From NCBI GenBank assembly GCA_001939145.1, contig LSRX01001164.1:80492-144491 (forward strand): a stretch of 64,000 nucleotides of DNA, read 5' to 3'. Made by a program: the position numbers and the translations under genes. Each line of letters begins with the position of its first letter. Positions within the stretch are counted from its first letter, which is position 1. The stretch is from Symbiodinium microadriaticum. Taxonomy: Eukaryota > Sar > Dinophyceae > Suessiales > Symbiodiniaceae. This document shows, piece after piece, positions 52,160 through 62,240 of the stretch. The notes below the pieces were generated by a model. That model was not told the origin of the DNA. It made no database searches and saw nothing but the letters and a program-made list of their open reading frames with translations.

Positions 52160-52315
52160 CATTATCATTAGTGTTATTATTATCATTATTATTATTGTCA
52201 TCATTATTCTTACTATTATTATTGGTTGTTATTGTTATTGTTATTATATCATTATTCTTATTATAATCATAATTATTAGTATATTACTATTATTATTATT
52301 CTTATTATTATGGTT
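52160..52315. repeat. (ATT)n/(GTT)n microsatellite
   Basis: Degenerate ATT triplets, about 150 bp. Confidence 0.88.
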
Positions 52316-53287
52316 ATGGGAGAACAGTAGTTCCTACTACAGTTCGAGGAACCCCCCCCCCTCCCGTCACTAAACCCCTAAGTCAGTGGGGGGTCCTATG
52401 CACCTTCATGGGGGCGGAAACTTGCCCACAACTCATATAGCAACTAATATTCTAGAAACCCTACATTCTACTTCCGAGGTGCTTAGGACCCTTCGGGATT
52501 GTTACTCTACAAGGCCTTCGCACATGGTGACCTGGGTAGTTCTCTAAACTAGGGTCCCATTTAGGGTCCTATTTATAAGGCCATCCTAAACCCTAAGCCC
52601 TAAACCCTCAACCCTAAATCCTAAGCCCTAAACCCTAAACCCCAAGCCGACTGTTTAGGTACTTAGGACCCGTTGGGCTAACAGCCTTAAGAGTCAATAG
52701 GAGGGACCCCTAGAAGGGACCCTTAATCCTAATGCCCTATATAACCCTTATATACCCCCTTATATAGTCCCTTAAAGCCGCCTAAACCCTAAGACCCCTA
52801 AACCCTTAAACCCTTAAACCCTAAACCCCTAAACCCTAAACCCTATATAACCCCAAGGTTTCCCTTGAAAGGTCCTCTCCTTTAGTCCCTTGATCGCCCC
52901 TGTCACAGCTCTGCCAGGAGATATCCGAGATGCCGAGCCTCGGAGCAGAAAATCCTAGAGCTTTTTGGGGGGTTTTAGGGTTTAAGGGCTTCAGGGGTTT
53001 AGGGGGTTTTAGGGTTTAGGGTTTTAGGGTTTGGGGGTTGTAGGGTTTAAGGGTTTTAGGGTTTTAGGGGTTCATGGGTTTAGGGTTTAGGGGTTTAAGG
53101 GGTTCATGGGTTTAGGGTTTTAGGGTTTAGGGTTTTAGGGTTTTAGGGTTTAAGGGTTTAGGGTGTAAGGGGTTTAGGGTTTAGGGTTTTAGGGTTAAGG
53201 GTTTTAGGGTTTAGGGTTTAGGGGTTTAGGGTTTAAGGGGTTTGGGGTTTTAGGGTTTAGGGTTTCAGGGTTTAGGGTTTAGAGTTT

Positions 53288-53545
53288 GGGCTGGGGGTCA
53301 AAATGGCAATGAGAGGGGTCAGATTGGGTTTTGAGGGTTTTGGGTTTGGATTGGGGGTCAGATTTTTGGCCGGGGGTCATGATTGGGTTCATGGGGGGTC
53401 AGATTGGGTCACGGGGGGTCAATTCGGATTTGTGTGTTTTACTGCATTCCTCAAGGTTCACAGTACGTTGAAGCACTGTCCATGATGGGAGGGTTCAGAT
53501 TGGGTTTGGGGGTTCAAGTTGGATTTTTTGGGGCTGCGGGTTTCA
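53288..53545. repeat. GGGGTCAGATTGGG minisatellite (left flank of island)
   Basis: About eight units of GGGGGTCAGATTGGGTT type, degenerating to GGTTCAAGTTGGA, followed by GGGGCTGCGGGTTTCAAAC. The inverse motif is arrayed at 56244-56460. Confidence 0.8.
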
Positions 53546-53879
53546 AACTTCTCACGGTTACTCACCCTTGTCGTGTCTCGGATTCTAGCATCGTCGTGAG
53601 TTACGTGTTTTCTTTTTTTTTTCTTCTCTTTAACGCTAGAAATCCTGTGACTGTGCATCTACGGCATGTGTAAGCTAACTTTTGGAACCGTTTTCTTCAC
53701 CGTCTCCTTTGGCTCCCAGCTGCATCCTGAGTTGCGTGTGCAAAACACGGCTCTTAGCTGGCTCTCCTTCTTTATGTCTTGTTCTGCGTGATCATGTCCG
53801 CCGTTTACGAGGCACGGCCCCGTCTCCGCATCTTTTTTTTTTTGGCTCGGCTCAGACCGCTCGCGGTTTGTTGGATGTG

Positions 53880-56200
53880 TTTGTTTTCGCCAGGCCATGC
53901 AGCCCTTCTTCGCGGCGCGATGCGTGGACGCGGCCAGTATTCTCGGACGAGCCAAGGTGCAAGGCGGGCCTATAAGAATCTGTCGTAGCATAACCTACTC
54001 CTCTACATTTCTTGTGCCTGCTTTGTTTTCGTTCAGGTGATCCTTTCTACGCCGATGGCACGCATCTAAACCCTGCCGCTATGGCTCTCTTTTGCAAGGC
54101 CATCAAGTCTTATGTGGAGGCGGCCGGTTTGCCTCATCCATCCTTGTCAACCCTTCTCGCTTGCTTTTCCTTGTTCTTTGTTAACCTGTTCGCGGTCGCT
54201 GTCTTCTATCACGTGCCTCTAGAGCATGGATGTAGTCGTCTCGGACAGCTGCCTGTGTGCCGTGGACGTCACATCTGAGGCTGCTGTTTGCACAGATCCT
54301 TTGGTTCGCTTGGGGCGCATAGGACCTTTTGATTGCAGGGGTATCACCTGCGCGACCGCGATGGCACCCTGGCAGAGGGTTTGCTCCCCACGCCGGTTCG
54401 TCCGGCATGGGGGCAAGGCTTCCGCTGGGGGGTGCTTTTCCCAGCACCTGTGGCAGAACCTACCCAGCGGAGCAACAAAGGCTCTGCTGGTCTGCGCAGG
54501 CTCATGTTCTGCCATGATTCTCGTTTTTCTTTTTTTATTTTGGAGGGGTTCAGTCTGGAACATAAATCTACTTTGCGTGCTTCCAGGCAACGATTTTCCC
54601 GGCGATCCCCAGGATGTGGCGTGGCACATGCAGAAGATGCAGGAGGCACGATGAGTTAAACCCTGTACATTTACCTTCCCCGTCCTCTGACCCTGCGTTT
54701 GCCTTGTGCTCCGAAACTGCTGCATTGTGCTTTTGTCAGGACTATCGCTGGCATGGAATTGAGGTCATGTACTTGGATGTCATACCGACGAGCGATGCAC
54801 AGCCATGACTGTTAGTGGGCTATCGGTCGGCATTCATCTTTCATACTGTCTAGCTCGGGGTGACGTTAGAAACAAGTGTGCCGTGTGTGATTGCCTCTGG
54901 ACATGCGTCTTTTATATATCGCGCTCTAGATCCTTGCAACTCTGAAACCTATGACATCGTGCCGGTCTCAGCCCTGGTGAACGCGTACTCTAGCTCTGGC
55001 TCGGCCGAGCGCTTGCACTTGCGTTGCTTGTGTTTTCTTTCTCTGCTGCCGGCCGCGCTCTCTCGCCATTACATACAATGTGGCAAGAAGAAGGTTTGAA
55101 CGTGCAGGGAGTTAAGTTTACCTGCGGGCGGTCCCACGCAGGGTGCGGATGCTCCTTCCTTTGTTTCAGGCGACGTCTACAATGTGGAACTTGTCATGTC
55201 CACGCCTCAGACAGAACCGACTGCGCCCTTGCTCTGCACGCGTACCTTTTCGGTCTTTTCGTCAGATGCTGGACATGACTTGTTTTGCTGCCGCAGCCAC
55301 TGAGCACTCCTCCGCACCAGCTTCCGCTCCCTAGCTATTGCCGTGTCTTCGTTGTGTTGGAGGCGCTATGCGAGAGCGACACAGCTCGTGCGACAGAATT
55401 GCGTTGTAAATGCAGTTTGTACATGGTCGAAGGTACGCATGTCGACAGCTGCAAAAACTCTTCACTGGGTTGACATGAGCGACGACGACACCCTGGAGGT
55501 TGCATTTGCGATCCTGCTTATTGTTCTGTACTACTCGCTGCCTTTTCCTGTTGCAAGACTCCCCATGGAACTGGCAGAATTTCTGCTACAACTACACCCG
55601 AGCCTTCTGCAGACTAACAGTCTCCACGTCGGCTCCAGCCTCAATGCGATGCATCTCCGTCGTTATACTTTTTGGGGTGTGTGATGTGATTGCAGTTTTT
55701 TCCATGTTTGCCAGACTCGCGCAGGTGGGGTACGTCGTCATTGATTTGCAGCCTCTGGAGCCGACGAGAGCGGAGGTTACGCCTTTTTGCTATTCTCACG
55801 GAGACACGTTCGTCTGTATTGCTCTTTGCATCTTGCCTAGCGACATCGGGAGGTCTTGCCTGCGCGGCCGCGGCCTCGCCCACGACCTTCGCGCGTACCC
55901 AAGAAGACTCGCCGATCCAAGGCTCCGTGCGGGGAAAAACGCTGGTAGTTGTGTAGAGCCTGCTCTGGCGTAGTCGTTGTGTCTGTGTGCGTAAGTCTTC
56001 TCGCCAATTTGGACAGATGCGGACGACGCCGCCCTGGACGAAGCCTGGGTACTAGCCGCGGAGGAAAGAGCTGCACAGGAAACGGAGGCCAGCCCAAGTC
56101 GGTCTGCAAGTGTTTCCTCTCATTGTTTATATCTGCAAGATGCAAACTTCCTGCAGTCACAGGTGCAGGCGAGCGCAGAGACATGCAGCGCGGCACTCAA
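53880..56200 (+). CDS. Probable multi-exon gene, possible SGNH-hydrolase-like exon
   Basis: A GC-richer stretch with no TTTAGGG motif. The plus strand carries repeated T-rich acceptors followed by short open segments: TTTTCGCCAG (53893), TTTTCGTTCAG (54035), TTTTGATTGCAG (54339), GTGCTTCCAG (54588), CTTTTGTCAG (54740), TTTGTTTCAG (55169). Several candidate introns start GTTTGC or GTTTGT. The exon after 54035 reads GDPFYADGTHLNPAAMALFC and KAIKSYVEA, resembling the DxxH block of SGNH/GDSL hydrolases; the one after 54588 has NDFPGDPQDVAWHMQKM. In SGNH enzymes GxND precedes DxxH, here the order is reversed, so the assignment is doubtful. No complete frame could be joined. The span covers exons and introns. 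Confidence 0.35.
54036..54126 (+). CDS. Exon with DGTHLN motif (SGNH-hydrolase-like)
   Basis: It follows a TTCGTTCAG acceptor. GDPFYADGTHLNPAAMALFC and KAIKSYVEA give an Asp-x2-His motif with the Leu-Asn that commonly follows it in GDSL/SGNH esterases, then a helix. Likely donor CGGCCG/GTTTGCC. Single-motif evidence only. Confidence 0.35.
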
Positions 56201-56243
56201 GCCGCCTACGCACGAAGTCTCTACGCAGGCAAACCCAGACTTT

Positions 56244-56460
56244 AACCCCCAATCTGACCCCTCGCACCTCTCCGGCTCCTTGCCCCCAATCTGACCCCCC
56301 ACTAACCCAGTCGGAACCCTCCAGACCCAATCTGAACCCCGGCCAGGCCCCAGTCACAACCCCTACAACCCCAATCTGACCCCCCGCACCCCAATCTGAC
56401 CCCCCAAACGCCTCGACGACCCCCCAAACCCCAATCTGACCCCCCAAATGGGGGCTTGAA
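56244..56460. repeat. CCCAATCTGACCCC minisatellite (right flank of island)
   Basis: About eight units of CCCCAATCTGACCCCCC, the reverse complement of the array at 53288-53545, followed by GCTTGAAACCCGCAGCCC, the reverse complement of the end of the left array. Confidence 0.85.
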
Positions 56461-56469
56461 ACCCGCAGC

Positions 56470-57217
56470 CCTTAGAGTTCAGGGGTTTAGGGTTTTGGGT
56501 TTAGGGTTGCTTTAAGGGTCTTTGGTGTTCGGGCTTATGGGATTTTTAGAGCTCAGAGAACTTTTTGGGTTTGGAGTTTAGAATTTTAGGATGGAGAGGG
56601 GTTTATCCTACCCACTCGTAAGGACCATAAGGGCTCTACTAAAGAGCACTTGGGGCGTGCTGGTAGGCTTTATAGGGCTTAGGGCTTAGTGTTCAGGGCT
56701 CAGGGTTGCAAGTTTTTTTAGGATTTAGGGTTTGGGGTTTAGGGATTAGGGTTCCGGGTTTAGGCATTGGGGTTTAGGGCTTAGGCTTTGGGGTTAAAGG
56801 TCCTGGGATCCTTGGGATCTCGGGAGGCTTCCGGAACCTGCTAAGGCGAACCTTTGGCGGTCTTGTTGTTTTTTTTTCGGGGGGGGGGGGTAGGGTTATA
56901 GGGTTTATAGGGTTTAGGGATCATTATCGCAGAAGTCTTTGTTTTGAGGCACCCAACGATTTCAGGACCGGTTTTTCGGATGTGGGGTTTAGGCGTTTCG
57001 GTTCAGCGCTTTACGTTTTTAGTGTTTAGGGTCTAGGGGTTTATGGTTTAGAGCATAGGGCAGGGACACGCTAGTCTTTCTTCCTCCGATTGGCCTTGGG
57101 ATTCATTTGAGGTTTTTCTGTGTTGGGCCTTAATGAAAAAAAGGACCGTATTTACGCAAGCTTTTCTAGAGGCTTTAACGAGCCAGCATATGGCTCAGGG
57201 CTAGTTAGTATGATTCG
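56470..57217. other. Gene-free TTTAGGG-motif zone
   Basis: TTTAGGG words, a 12-base G run after an 8-base T run (56873-56891), and a short GACCATAAGGGCTCTACTAA segment also found near 46480-46500. Confidence 0.45.
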
Positions 57218-57323
57218 TACTGTTGATGATATAAATCCTGCATTACCTTAAGGACCCTAAACTATGGGAAGTACGGTATATACGTTATTATGGGCAATGC
57301 AGGACTTATATCATCAACCGTAG
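57218..57323. repeat. Palindromic element, family C (best copy)
   Basis: The left arm TGTTGATGATATAAATCCTG and right arm CAGGACTTATATCATCAACC are inverse; core CCTTAAGGACCCTAAACTAT and TATGGGCAATG. 106 bp. Confidence 0.88.
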
Positions 57324-57433
57324 TATATCAACCCCTCTAAACTCTAAGCCCTGACCGGCCCTGACCCCCATACCTATCAACCCCTACATCCCCATTTTTG
57401 GATTGGGGTTTGGGACTAGGGTTTTGTGTGCAG

Positions 57434-57665
57434 AGCAAGACTGCGCAGAAGAATGACGGGGACGCAGCCGTGTGGATACATGGGGGCCAGCACGTCCTTC
57501 GTGCTGTTCCCGTGGGGCAAGATTCACTCGGGCAAGCCGGCGAAGTGGTTGTTGCATATGACGGGGGGACCCCGAACCCGGACCCAGACGCGGCAGTGAT
57601 GGTACCGGGCACAAGCTTCACCCTCGAGCAACCTCCTGGAACGCAGACATGGGAGAGCTCGGATC
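57434..57665 (+). CDS. Exon, unknown
   Basis: It follows a TTTTGTGTGCAG acceptor. The plus-strand frame SKTAQKNDGDAAVWIHGGQH, then RAVPVGQDSLGQAGEVVVAY and TPNPDPDAAVMVPGTSFTLE, is clearly protein-like (beta-rich, Gly/Val/Asp). No family recognised. The frame stays open to 57802, but the last part is less convincing. It lies upstream of the epimerase exons on the same strand but does not look like the epimerase Rossmann start. Confidence 0.5.
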
Positions 57666-57803
57666 GCTGCCTCCTAAGCTTGCCTTACGATATTCTTACG
57701 ATTGGGGCAACTTCCAGGGGACAGGAGCCATGTAATATGAGACACTGCCAAGGGCCTCCAACAACCCACCGATGGCGTGGGAACAGATGGCTCGACAGTT
57801 AAT

Positions 57804-57841
57804 TCATGGGTAATGCAGGACTTCTATCATCAAACGTAGGT
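57804..57841. repeat. Terminal fragment of palindromic family C
   Basis: GGTAATGCAGGACTTCTATC then ATCAAACGTAGG: one arm only. Confidence 0.6.
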
Positions 57842-57863
57842 CCAAACCACAACCATTACATTA

Positions 57864-57971
57864 CCCTAAGGGTCCATGTACCCAAATAGTATATACTTGG
57901 GCCCCAAAGTACCCAAATAGGGACTACTTTAAGGCCAGAGTATATCTATTTGGATACATGGACCCTTAGGG
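57864..57971. repeat. Palindromic element, family A (best copy)
   Basis: CCCTAAGGGTCCATGTACCC at the left, mirrored by GGATACATGGACCCTTAGGG at the right; core CCCAAAGTACCC and GACTACTTTAAGGCC. 108 bp. Confidence 0.9.
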
Positions 57972-58100
57972 TTAGGGCTGTCGGCTGAAGAAGTTCATGC
58001 AAGTTGCGATTCACCCTAAACCCCAAACCCTTCGGTGCCTAAGGGCTGTTAGGTCTCTTCGGTCTTCCCGAAAACCCTAAGCCCAACAACACAAGATTCA

Positions 58101-58174
58101 ATAAGGAATATACCATAATTCTTAAAGTATAGGGTCCTTAAGGTAATGCAGGATTTATATCATCAAACACCGTA
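58101..58174. repeat. Palindromic element, family C (truncated)
   Basis: ATAAGGAATATACCATAATT core and right arm TAATGCAGGATTTATATCAT; left arm missing. Confidence 0.65.
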
Positions 58175-58220
58175 GTGTGTGGCATTAGGGCCCTAATCAC
58201 CCAAAGAGCCTCAACTTGCA

Positions 58221-58308
58221 TGCTCTTCTTCGGAGGAGCTTCTGGAGACCATTTTTCGCGATCACAAGATCAACTTCGTCTACCATTTGGCGGCCTACGC
58301 TGCCGAAG
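58221..58308 (+). CDS. NAD-dependent epimerase/dehydratase, exon i
   Basis: The plus strand reads SEELLETIFRDHKINFVYHL then AAYAAEG. VYHLAAYAAEG is the conserved fourth-strand region of extended short-chain dehydrogenases such as UDP-glucose/UDP-glucuronate epimerases (where NAD binding involves the HLAA segment). The exon ends GAAG at a GC donor (GCTGAG). Joined to the acceptor at 58937-58939 it restores the expected AEGLSHFIR sequence exactly in frame. The enzyme class interconverts or modifies nucleotide sugars in the cytosol or Golgi. The N-terminal Rossmann GxxGxxG exon was not found. The 5' border is approximate. Confidence 0.68.
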
Positions 58309-58834
58309 GCTGAGATTTCAGTATGATCTCTGACAACTCTCCTTTCTTTCTCGCTGTCTATCTAGATATAGGTAGGTATAACTTATACCTTCCTGATAGA
58401 AACCAACATAGATAATGTAAACGGAAACATGTGGATTGGTCTACACCTGTCTGCATGCAAAGTGCCCCTGATTTACTTGTGTGTAATGTGGCAGTTCCTG
58501 CGTAGCTTTTTAGGTTATATCGTGTTGTGGGAGTACGCGATTATTCAGTTTGCGAGCCCTTAGGTGCTGATGTTGCCGCTTTAAAAGGCCTACTCCCTGC
58601 GGATACCATGTCTCCGCCCATCACGACGACAAACAACGAAAACCCTGAACCCGAAACTGTAAATCCACGGGAAGAAATCCTTCAATCCCTCACCCTCACA
58701 GTGAACCGTACGCTGCATAAGCTGGAAGTCTATGAATCCCAAGCTAGAAAACCCTAAACCCCTAAACCCCTTGCAGGCCTTCCTGGGTTATTCCTTCTTT
58801 TAATTTTAGCTACCGAAACCTCAAATTAATCTTA

Positions 58835-58915
58835 GGGTTTAGGGCTTAGGGTTTAGGGTTTAGGGCTTTGGGTTTTGGGTTTTTGGTTTTGGGTTTAAGG
58901 TTTAGGGTTTCCCAA
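58835..58915. repeat. TTTAGGG block in epimerase intron
   Basis: GGGTTTAGGGCTTAGGGTTT-type repeat lying just before the acceptor of exon ii. Confidence 0.8.
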
Positions 58916-58939
58916 AGCCGACACATGCCATCCCGGCAG

Positions 58940-58992
58940 GCCTTTCGCATTTCATTCGTTCCTACAACTACCGCACCAATCTCGTCGGATCC
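58940..58992 (+). CDS. NAD-dependent epimerase/dehydratase, exon ii
   Basis: It opens after a CCCGGCAG acceptor with GCCTTTCGCATTTC. With the preceding exon it gives GLSHFIRSYNYRTNLVGS, the family's conserved block after the HLAA motif (asparagine before the helix in the N-x-x-G position). Probable GT donor at 58993 (GTTGCT). The intron upstream (58309-58939) holds TTTAGGG motif; the one downstream holds a family A palindrome (59121-59227). Confidence 0.68.
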
Positions 58993-59120
58993 GTTGCTTG
59001 GCTGCATCAAAATCCCCAAGAGACCAGCTACCTGTGGTACAGTGGGCCCCTGTCTTGACCACCCAATTCCAGAGCCGAAAGGACGGGCTTAAGCCTCAAC
59101 GCTAAACCCTAAACCAGAAT

Positions 59121-59227
59121 CCGAAGGGTCCATGTACCCAAGTAGATATACTTTGGCCTTAAAGTAGTCCCTATTTGGGTACTTTGGGGCCCAAGTATAT
59201 ACTATTTGGGTACCTGAGCCCTTAGGG
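59121..59227. repeat. Palindromic element, family A, in epimerase intron
   Basis: GGGTCCATGTACCCAAGTAG at the left, ATTTGGGTACCTGAGCCCTT at the right; reverse orientation relative to 57864-57971. Confidence 0.87.
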
Positions 59228-59339
59228 ACAAAATCCCATACTCCGAAACCCTAAAACCTGAAACCACTCTGTTGTGGTCCTGGTGCTGCTGCTGATGAGG
59301 TGGAGCTCCTCAACCAGGCCCGGTCGGGGCCGATGGCCT

Positions 59340-59435
59340 AGGATTTGGTGTTTGGGGTTTAGGGGTTTAGGGGGTTTAGGGGTTTAGGGTTTAGGGGTTT
59401 AGGGTTTAGGGTTTAGGGGTTTAGGGTTTAGGCTT
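59340..59435. repeat. TTTAGGG block in epimerase intron
   Basis: Nearly continuous GGGGTTTA/GGGTTTA units. Confidence 0.88.
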
Positions 59436-60264
59436 CGATGGTTTCGCTTGTGCTGTGCTTTATCAAAGTATTACAGAAGCCGTCAGAAGCCTAAATGATT
59501 ACCAGTCTTGTTCCTTAGGGTTCTTGTTGTAATTGTACCATAACGTACCCAAAAGCCTGTTCTAATTGTTAAGTCCGCTACCTCATATGCTGTTTCATTG
59601 TGGGGTTTATGTGCCCAGAGACTCTTAAGCCATAGACCTCACACTACATCATCTTGATCTATTACGGGGGTTTCACCGGGTTGTGTGGGGTTCAGGATCT
59701 AGGTTTCAAGCTTTCGGGGTTCGGGTTTGAGTGTTTAGTGTTGAGGCTTGTCCGGCATTATTCTTTTTTCGGCTTCAGCAGTTAGAGGCTTGTCATGTTA
59801 TCATATTATGTTCTTCGTGCCCCTCTTGTTTGTTGTTCTTTGCCTGGGAACCCTGTGACTTTGAGCTTAGAAGTTAGGGTTCCGTTCTTTAGTCCGGCGG
59901 GGTGGGCCTCGAGGGTGTAGTTTCTGGCTTTTGGGTGGCTGGCCCTGAAGTGCTTTGTCAGGTTCAACATATGGCAACCCAATTCTTGGTGTTGGAAGCT
60001 ATCAAGCTTTATCATATATCATCGATCATGCAGTTTTACTGAGATAGTTCACGGCAGAACTTCAAACTTGTTGCATATTTATATTTGTAGTCTACCTAAG
60101 AAAGTTCGGTCGGTGTGGGACCCGGTTATTGAAGAAGGTAGCCCTAAACTCTAAACTTTCTAAGCTTATGTTCCAATCAACAGCCCAGGCTTCTCGCAGG
60201 ATCTCGAGCAAGGAGAAATAGCATCGAGGGTTGTGGATGCAGCGGTTTCCGGCTTCAGGGGTCT

Positions 60265-60395
60265 GGTTCAGGGTTCAGGGTTTAGGATTTTAGGGTGTAG
60301 GGTTTAGGGTTTAGGCCTAGGATTTTAGGGTGTAGGGTTTAGGGTTGAGGATCTAGGATTTTAGGGTGTAGGGTTCAGGGTTTAAGGTTTAGGGT
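60265..60395. repeat. Tandem repeat built on TTTAGGG
   Basis: Three tandem units of GGATTTTAGGGTGTAGGGTT with short TTTAGGG spacers, ending about 20 bp before the next exon. Confidence 0.8.
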
Positions 60396-60418
60396 TGGAT
60401 GTAGGCGTAGAGTGCCAG

Positions 60419-60492
60419 GCCATCAAACACCACATCCAGTGCTTTATCTTCACATCTTCCATCGCCGTCTACGGGAGCATCAATGCCGTCGG
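60419..60492 (+). CDS. NAD-dependent epimerase/dehydratase, exon iii
   Basis: After a GTGCCAG acceptor the plus strand reads AIKHHIQCFIFTSSIAVYGS then INAVG. FTSSIAVYG is the catalytic Ser-containing strand of the extended SDR family (Ser-Ser/Thr before the YxxxK motif). A short segment normally found between NLVGS and AIKH (about six residues) is missing, so a micro-exon probably lies in the intron 58993-60418. Donor unclear (near 60490). Confidence 0.66.
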
Positions 60493-61018
60493 GCATCATT
60501 GTGCAGGGTTTACGCCACGCTTTGATGATTTCTTTGGAGGTTGACCATTGGGTCTTGTCCTATGGCGCGGGTGTGGTTGTGCAGGATTCCATGTCTATGG
60601 CGTTCTTAAGTTTTTGAGCCCCGAACCCTGAACCAAGTAACAACACCATGAAAAACAAGAGCAAGAGCAGTACTTGTAAGTATAATAGTGATAAAGAAAA
60701 AGTAAGTGTTTTGGGTGCTGTGCTACCGTTCCCCTACCCACAGTCTGAAAGCTCTTTTTCTTGAGCCCTAAGCTGCCTAAACCCCAAACCCTAAACCGGG
60801 TGTTCTTTTTGCAGGTATAGTTAACGTCTTTTGTGGAGGACCGAAATCGGTCAGTGCGCAGTGGAGCGGAGAGTGCACACATGTCCACCTTTAGAAAAAA
60901 CCCTAGAACCCTAGAGCCCTAGAACCCAAAGCTGCACGCCTCGCCTGCAACCCCCGGAAAAGTTGAAAGGATTGACTTCCATCGCTGCCTTAAATCAAAG
61001 TTGGGGGACAAGAGCATG

Positions 61019-61131
61019 CCCAGAGATCCCAATACCCCCTTAATCAAGGAATATACCTTAAAGCATAATATTCTAAGGCCCCTATAATTTAAGGTATATT
61101 CCTTAATTCAGGGGGTATTGGGTCCTCTGGG
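61019..61131. repeat. Palindromic element, family D (best copy)
   Basis: CCCAGAGATCCCAATACCCC at the left, mirrored by GGGGGTATTGGGTCCTCTGGG at the right; AAGGAATATACCTTAAA and its inverse inside. 113 bp, in the intron between epimerase exons iii and iv. Confidence 0.9.
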
Positions 61132-61292
61132 TGTTTTTGGCCCATGCCCTAGCAAGTCTTCGTTCTGAGCAGCTGAGGATCTCTCGCAGATGCAGAACCC
61201 CAACCGTTCCCTGACTACTTCTGGGCGCCGGAAGCAGTCCCTGAAATCACCAGGTCGCCTCTGTCAACCATTTCGGGTAGAGCTTGCCCTAA

Positions 61293-61401
61293 CCCTAAGG
61301 GTCCAAGTACCTACTAGTCATATACTCTTCTGAATACTCACCTACAAAATTACTATCCGTAACCCAAGTACATGATGATTAGGTCCATTGGACCCTTAGG
61401 G
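61293..61401. repeat. Palindromic element, family B
   Basis: CCCTAAGGGTCCAAGTACCT to TCCATTGGACCCTTAGGG, in an epimerase intron; joined directly to a truncated family A element. Confidence 0.85.
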
Positions 61402-61498
61402 TAGTATATACTTTGGCCCCAAAGTACCCAAATGGGGACTACATTCCGGCCGAGGTATATACTAGTTGGGGCACAGGGAGCCCTTGGGGTTGGCTGTC
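61402..61498. repeat. Palindromic element, family A (left arm missing), fused to family B
   Basis: It starts inside the element (AGTATATACTTTGGCCCCAA) immediately after the family B copy ends, and finishes with a degraded right arm (GGGGCACAGGGAGCCCTTGG). Confidence 0.72.
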
Positions 61499-61669
61499 GC
61501 GCTTCTGAGACTTTGAACGTCAGAGCCGACAGCCTAAAACCCCAAGCCCGCCCAATACCCTGAACCCTAAAGCCCGATGCCCCTAAGCCCTGAAGCCCAA
61601 CACTCCAAGACCCTCTATCCCATGAACCCCGTTTTAGTGCTTTGAACTGCAGCGGCCGTGAGTTTCCCT

Positions 61670-62240
61670 GAACCCTGAACCCTAACCCTAAATCCTAAAC
61701 CCTAGACCCTAAACGCTAAGCCCTAAACCCTAAACGCTAAGTTATAAACCCTAAATCCCTAACCCCTAAGCCCTAAACCTTAATCATTGCCTTAATCCCG
61801 AAGCCATAAACCTTAAACCCCAAATCATAAACCCTAAACCCTAAACCCCAGACCCGAAACCGTGGGAAGGATCTGATCCTCAGGGCGTTGCTCCCAGGCC
61901 CCAGGTTCGAGTAGGAAGGCTCCAATTCCTACACCTGAAACCCTAAAGCCCTACAGCCCTAAACCCTTAACCCTTAAACCCTAATCCCTAAACCCCTACA
62001 GCGCTAAACCCTAAACCCTTAAACCCCTAAACCCTAAACTCCGAAACCACCCTAGATTTCTAAACCCTAACCCCTAAACCCCTAAACCCTAAACCCCTAA
62101 ACCCCCATACTCCTAAACCCTTAAACCCTAAACCCTCAAACTCGTAAACCCTAGACCCTAAAGCCCTAAAGCCCTAAACCCTAAACTCCTAAACCCTAAA
62201 CCCTTAAGCCTAAGGCCCTAGACCTCAACCCTGAACTCCG
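61670..62240. repeat. Long CCCTAAA block in epimerase intron
   Basis: About 570 bp, mostly CCCTAAA, CCCTAAAC and CCTTAAAC units with few interruptions. Confidence 0.88.

Larger units (their letters stand above)
51345..53287. other. Gene-free TTTAGGG-motif zone
   Basis: TTTAGGG variants (51350-51640), a family A element (51869-51984), an ATT microsatellite (52160-52315), half of a family E element (52533-52582), CCCTAAA (52770-52850) and about 310 bp of nearly continuous TTTAGGG/TTTTAGGG (52970-53285). Confidence 0.6.

Noticed and set aside
54036..54655. A complete SGNH hydrolase gene
   Set aside because: The DxxH-like exon comes before the GND-like segment, the reverse of the family's order, and the latter ends in a stop, so only exon-level similarity is claimed.
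59806..60015. 69-codon minus-strand frame
   Set aside because: It lies in an epimerase intron on the opposite strand, with no motif or splice borders.
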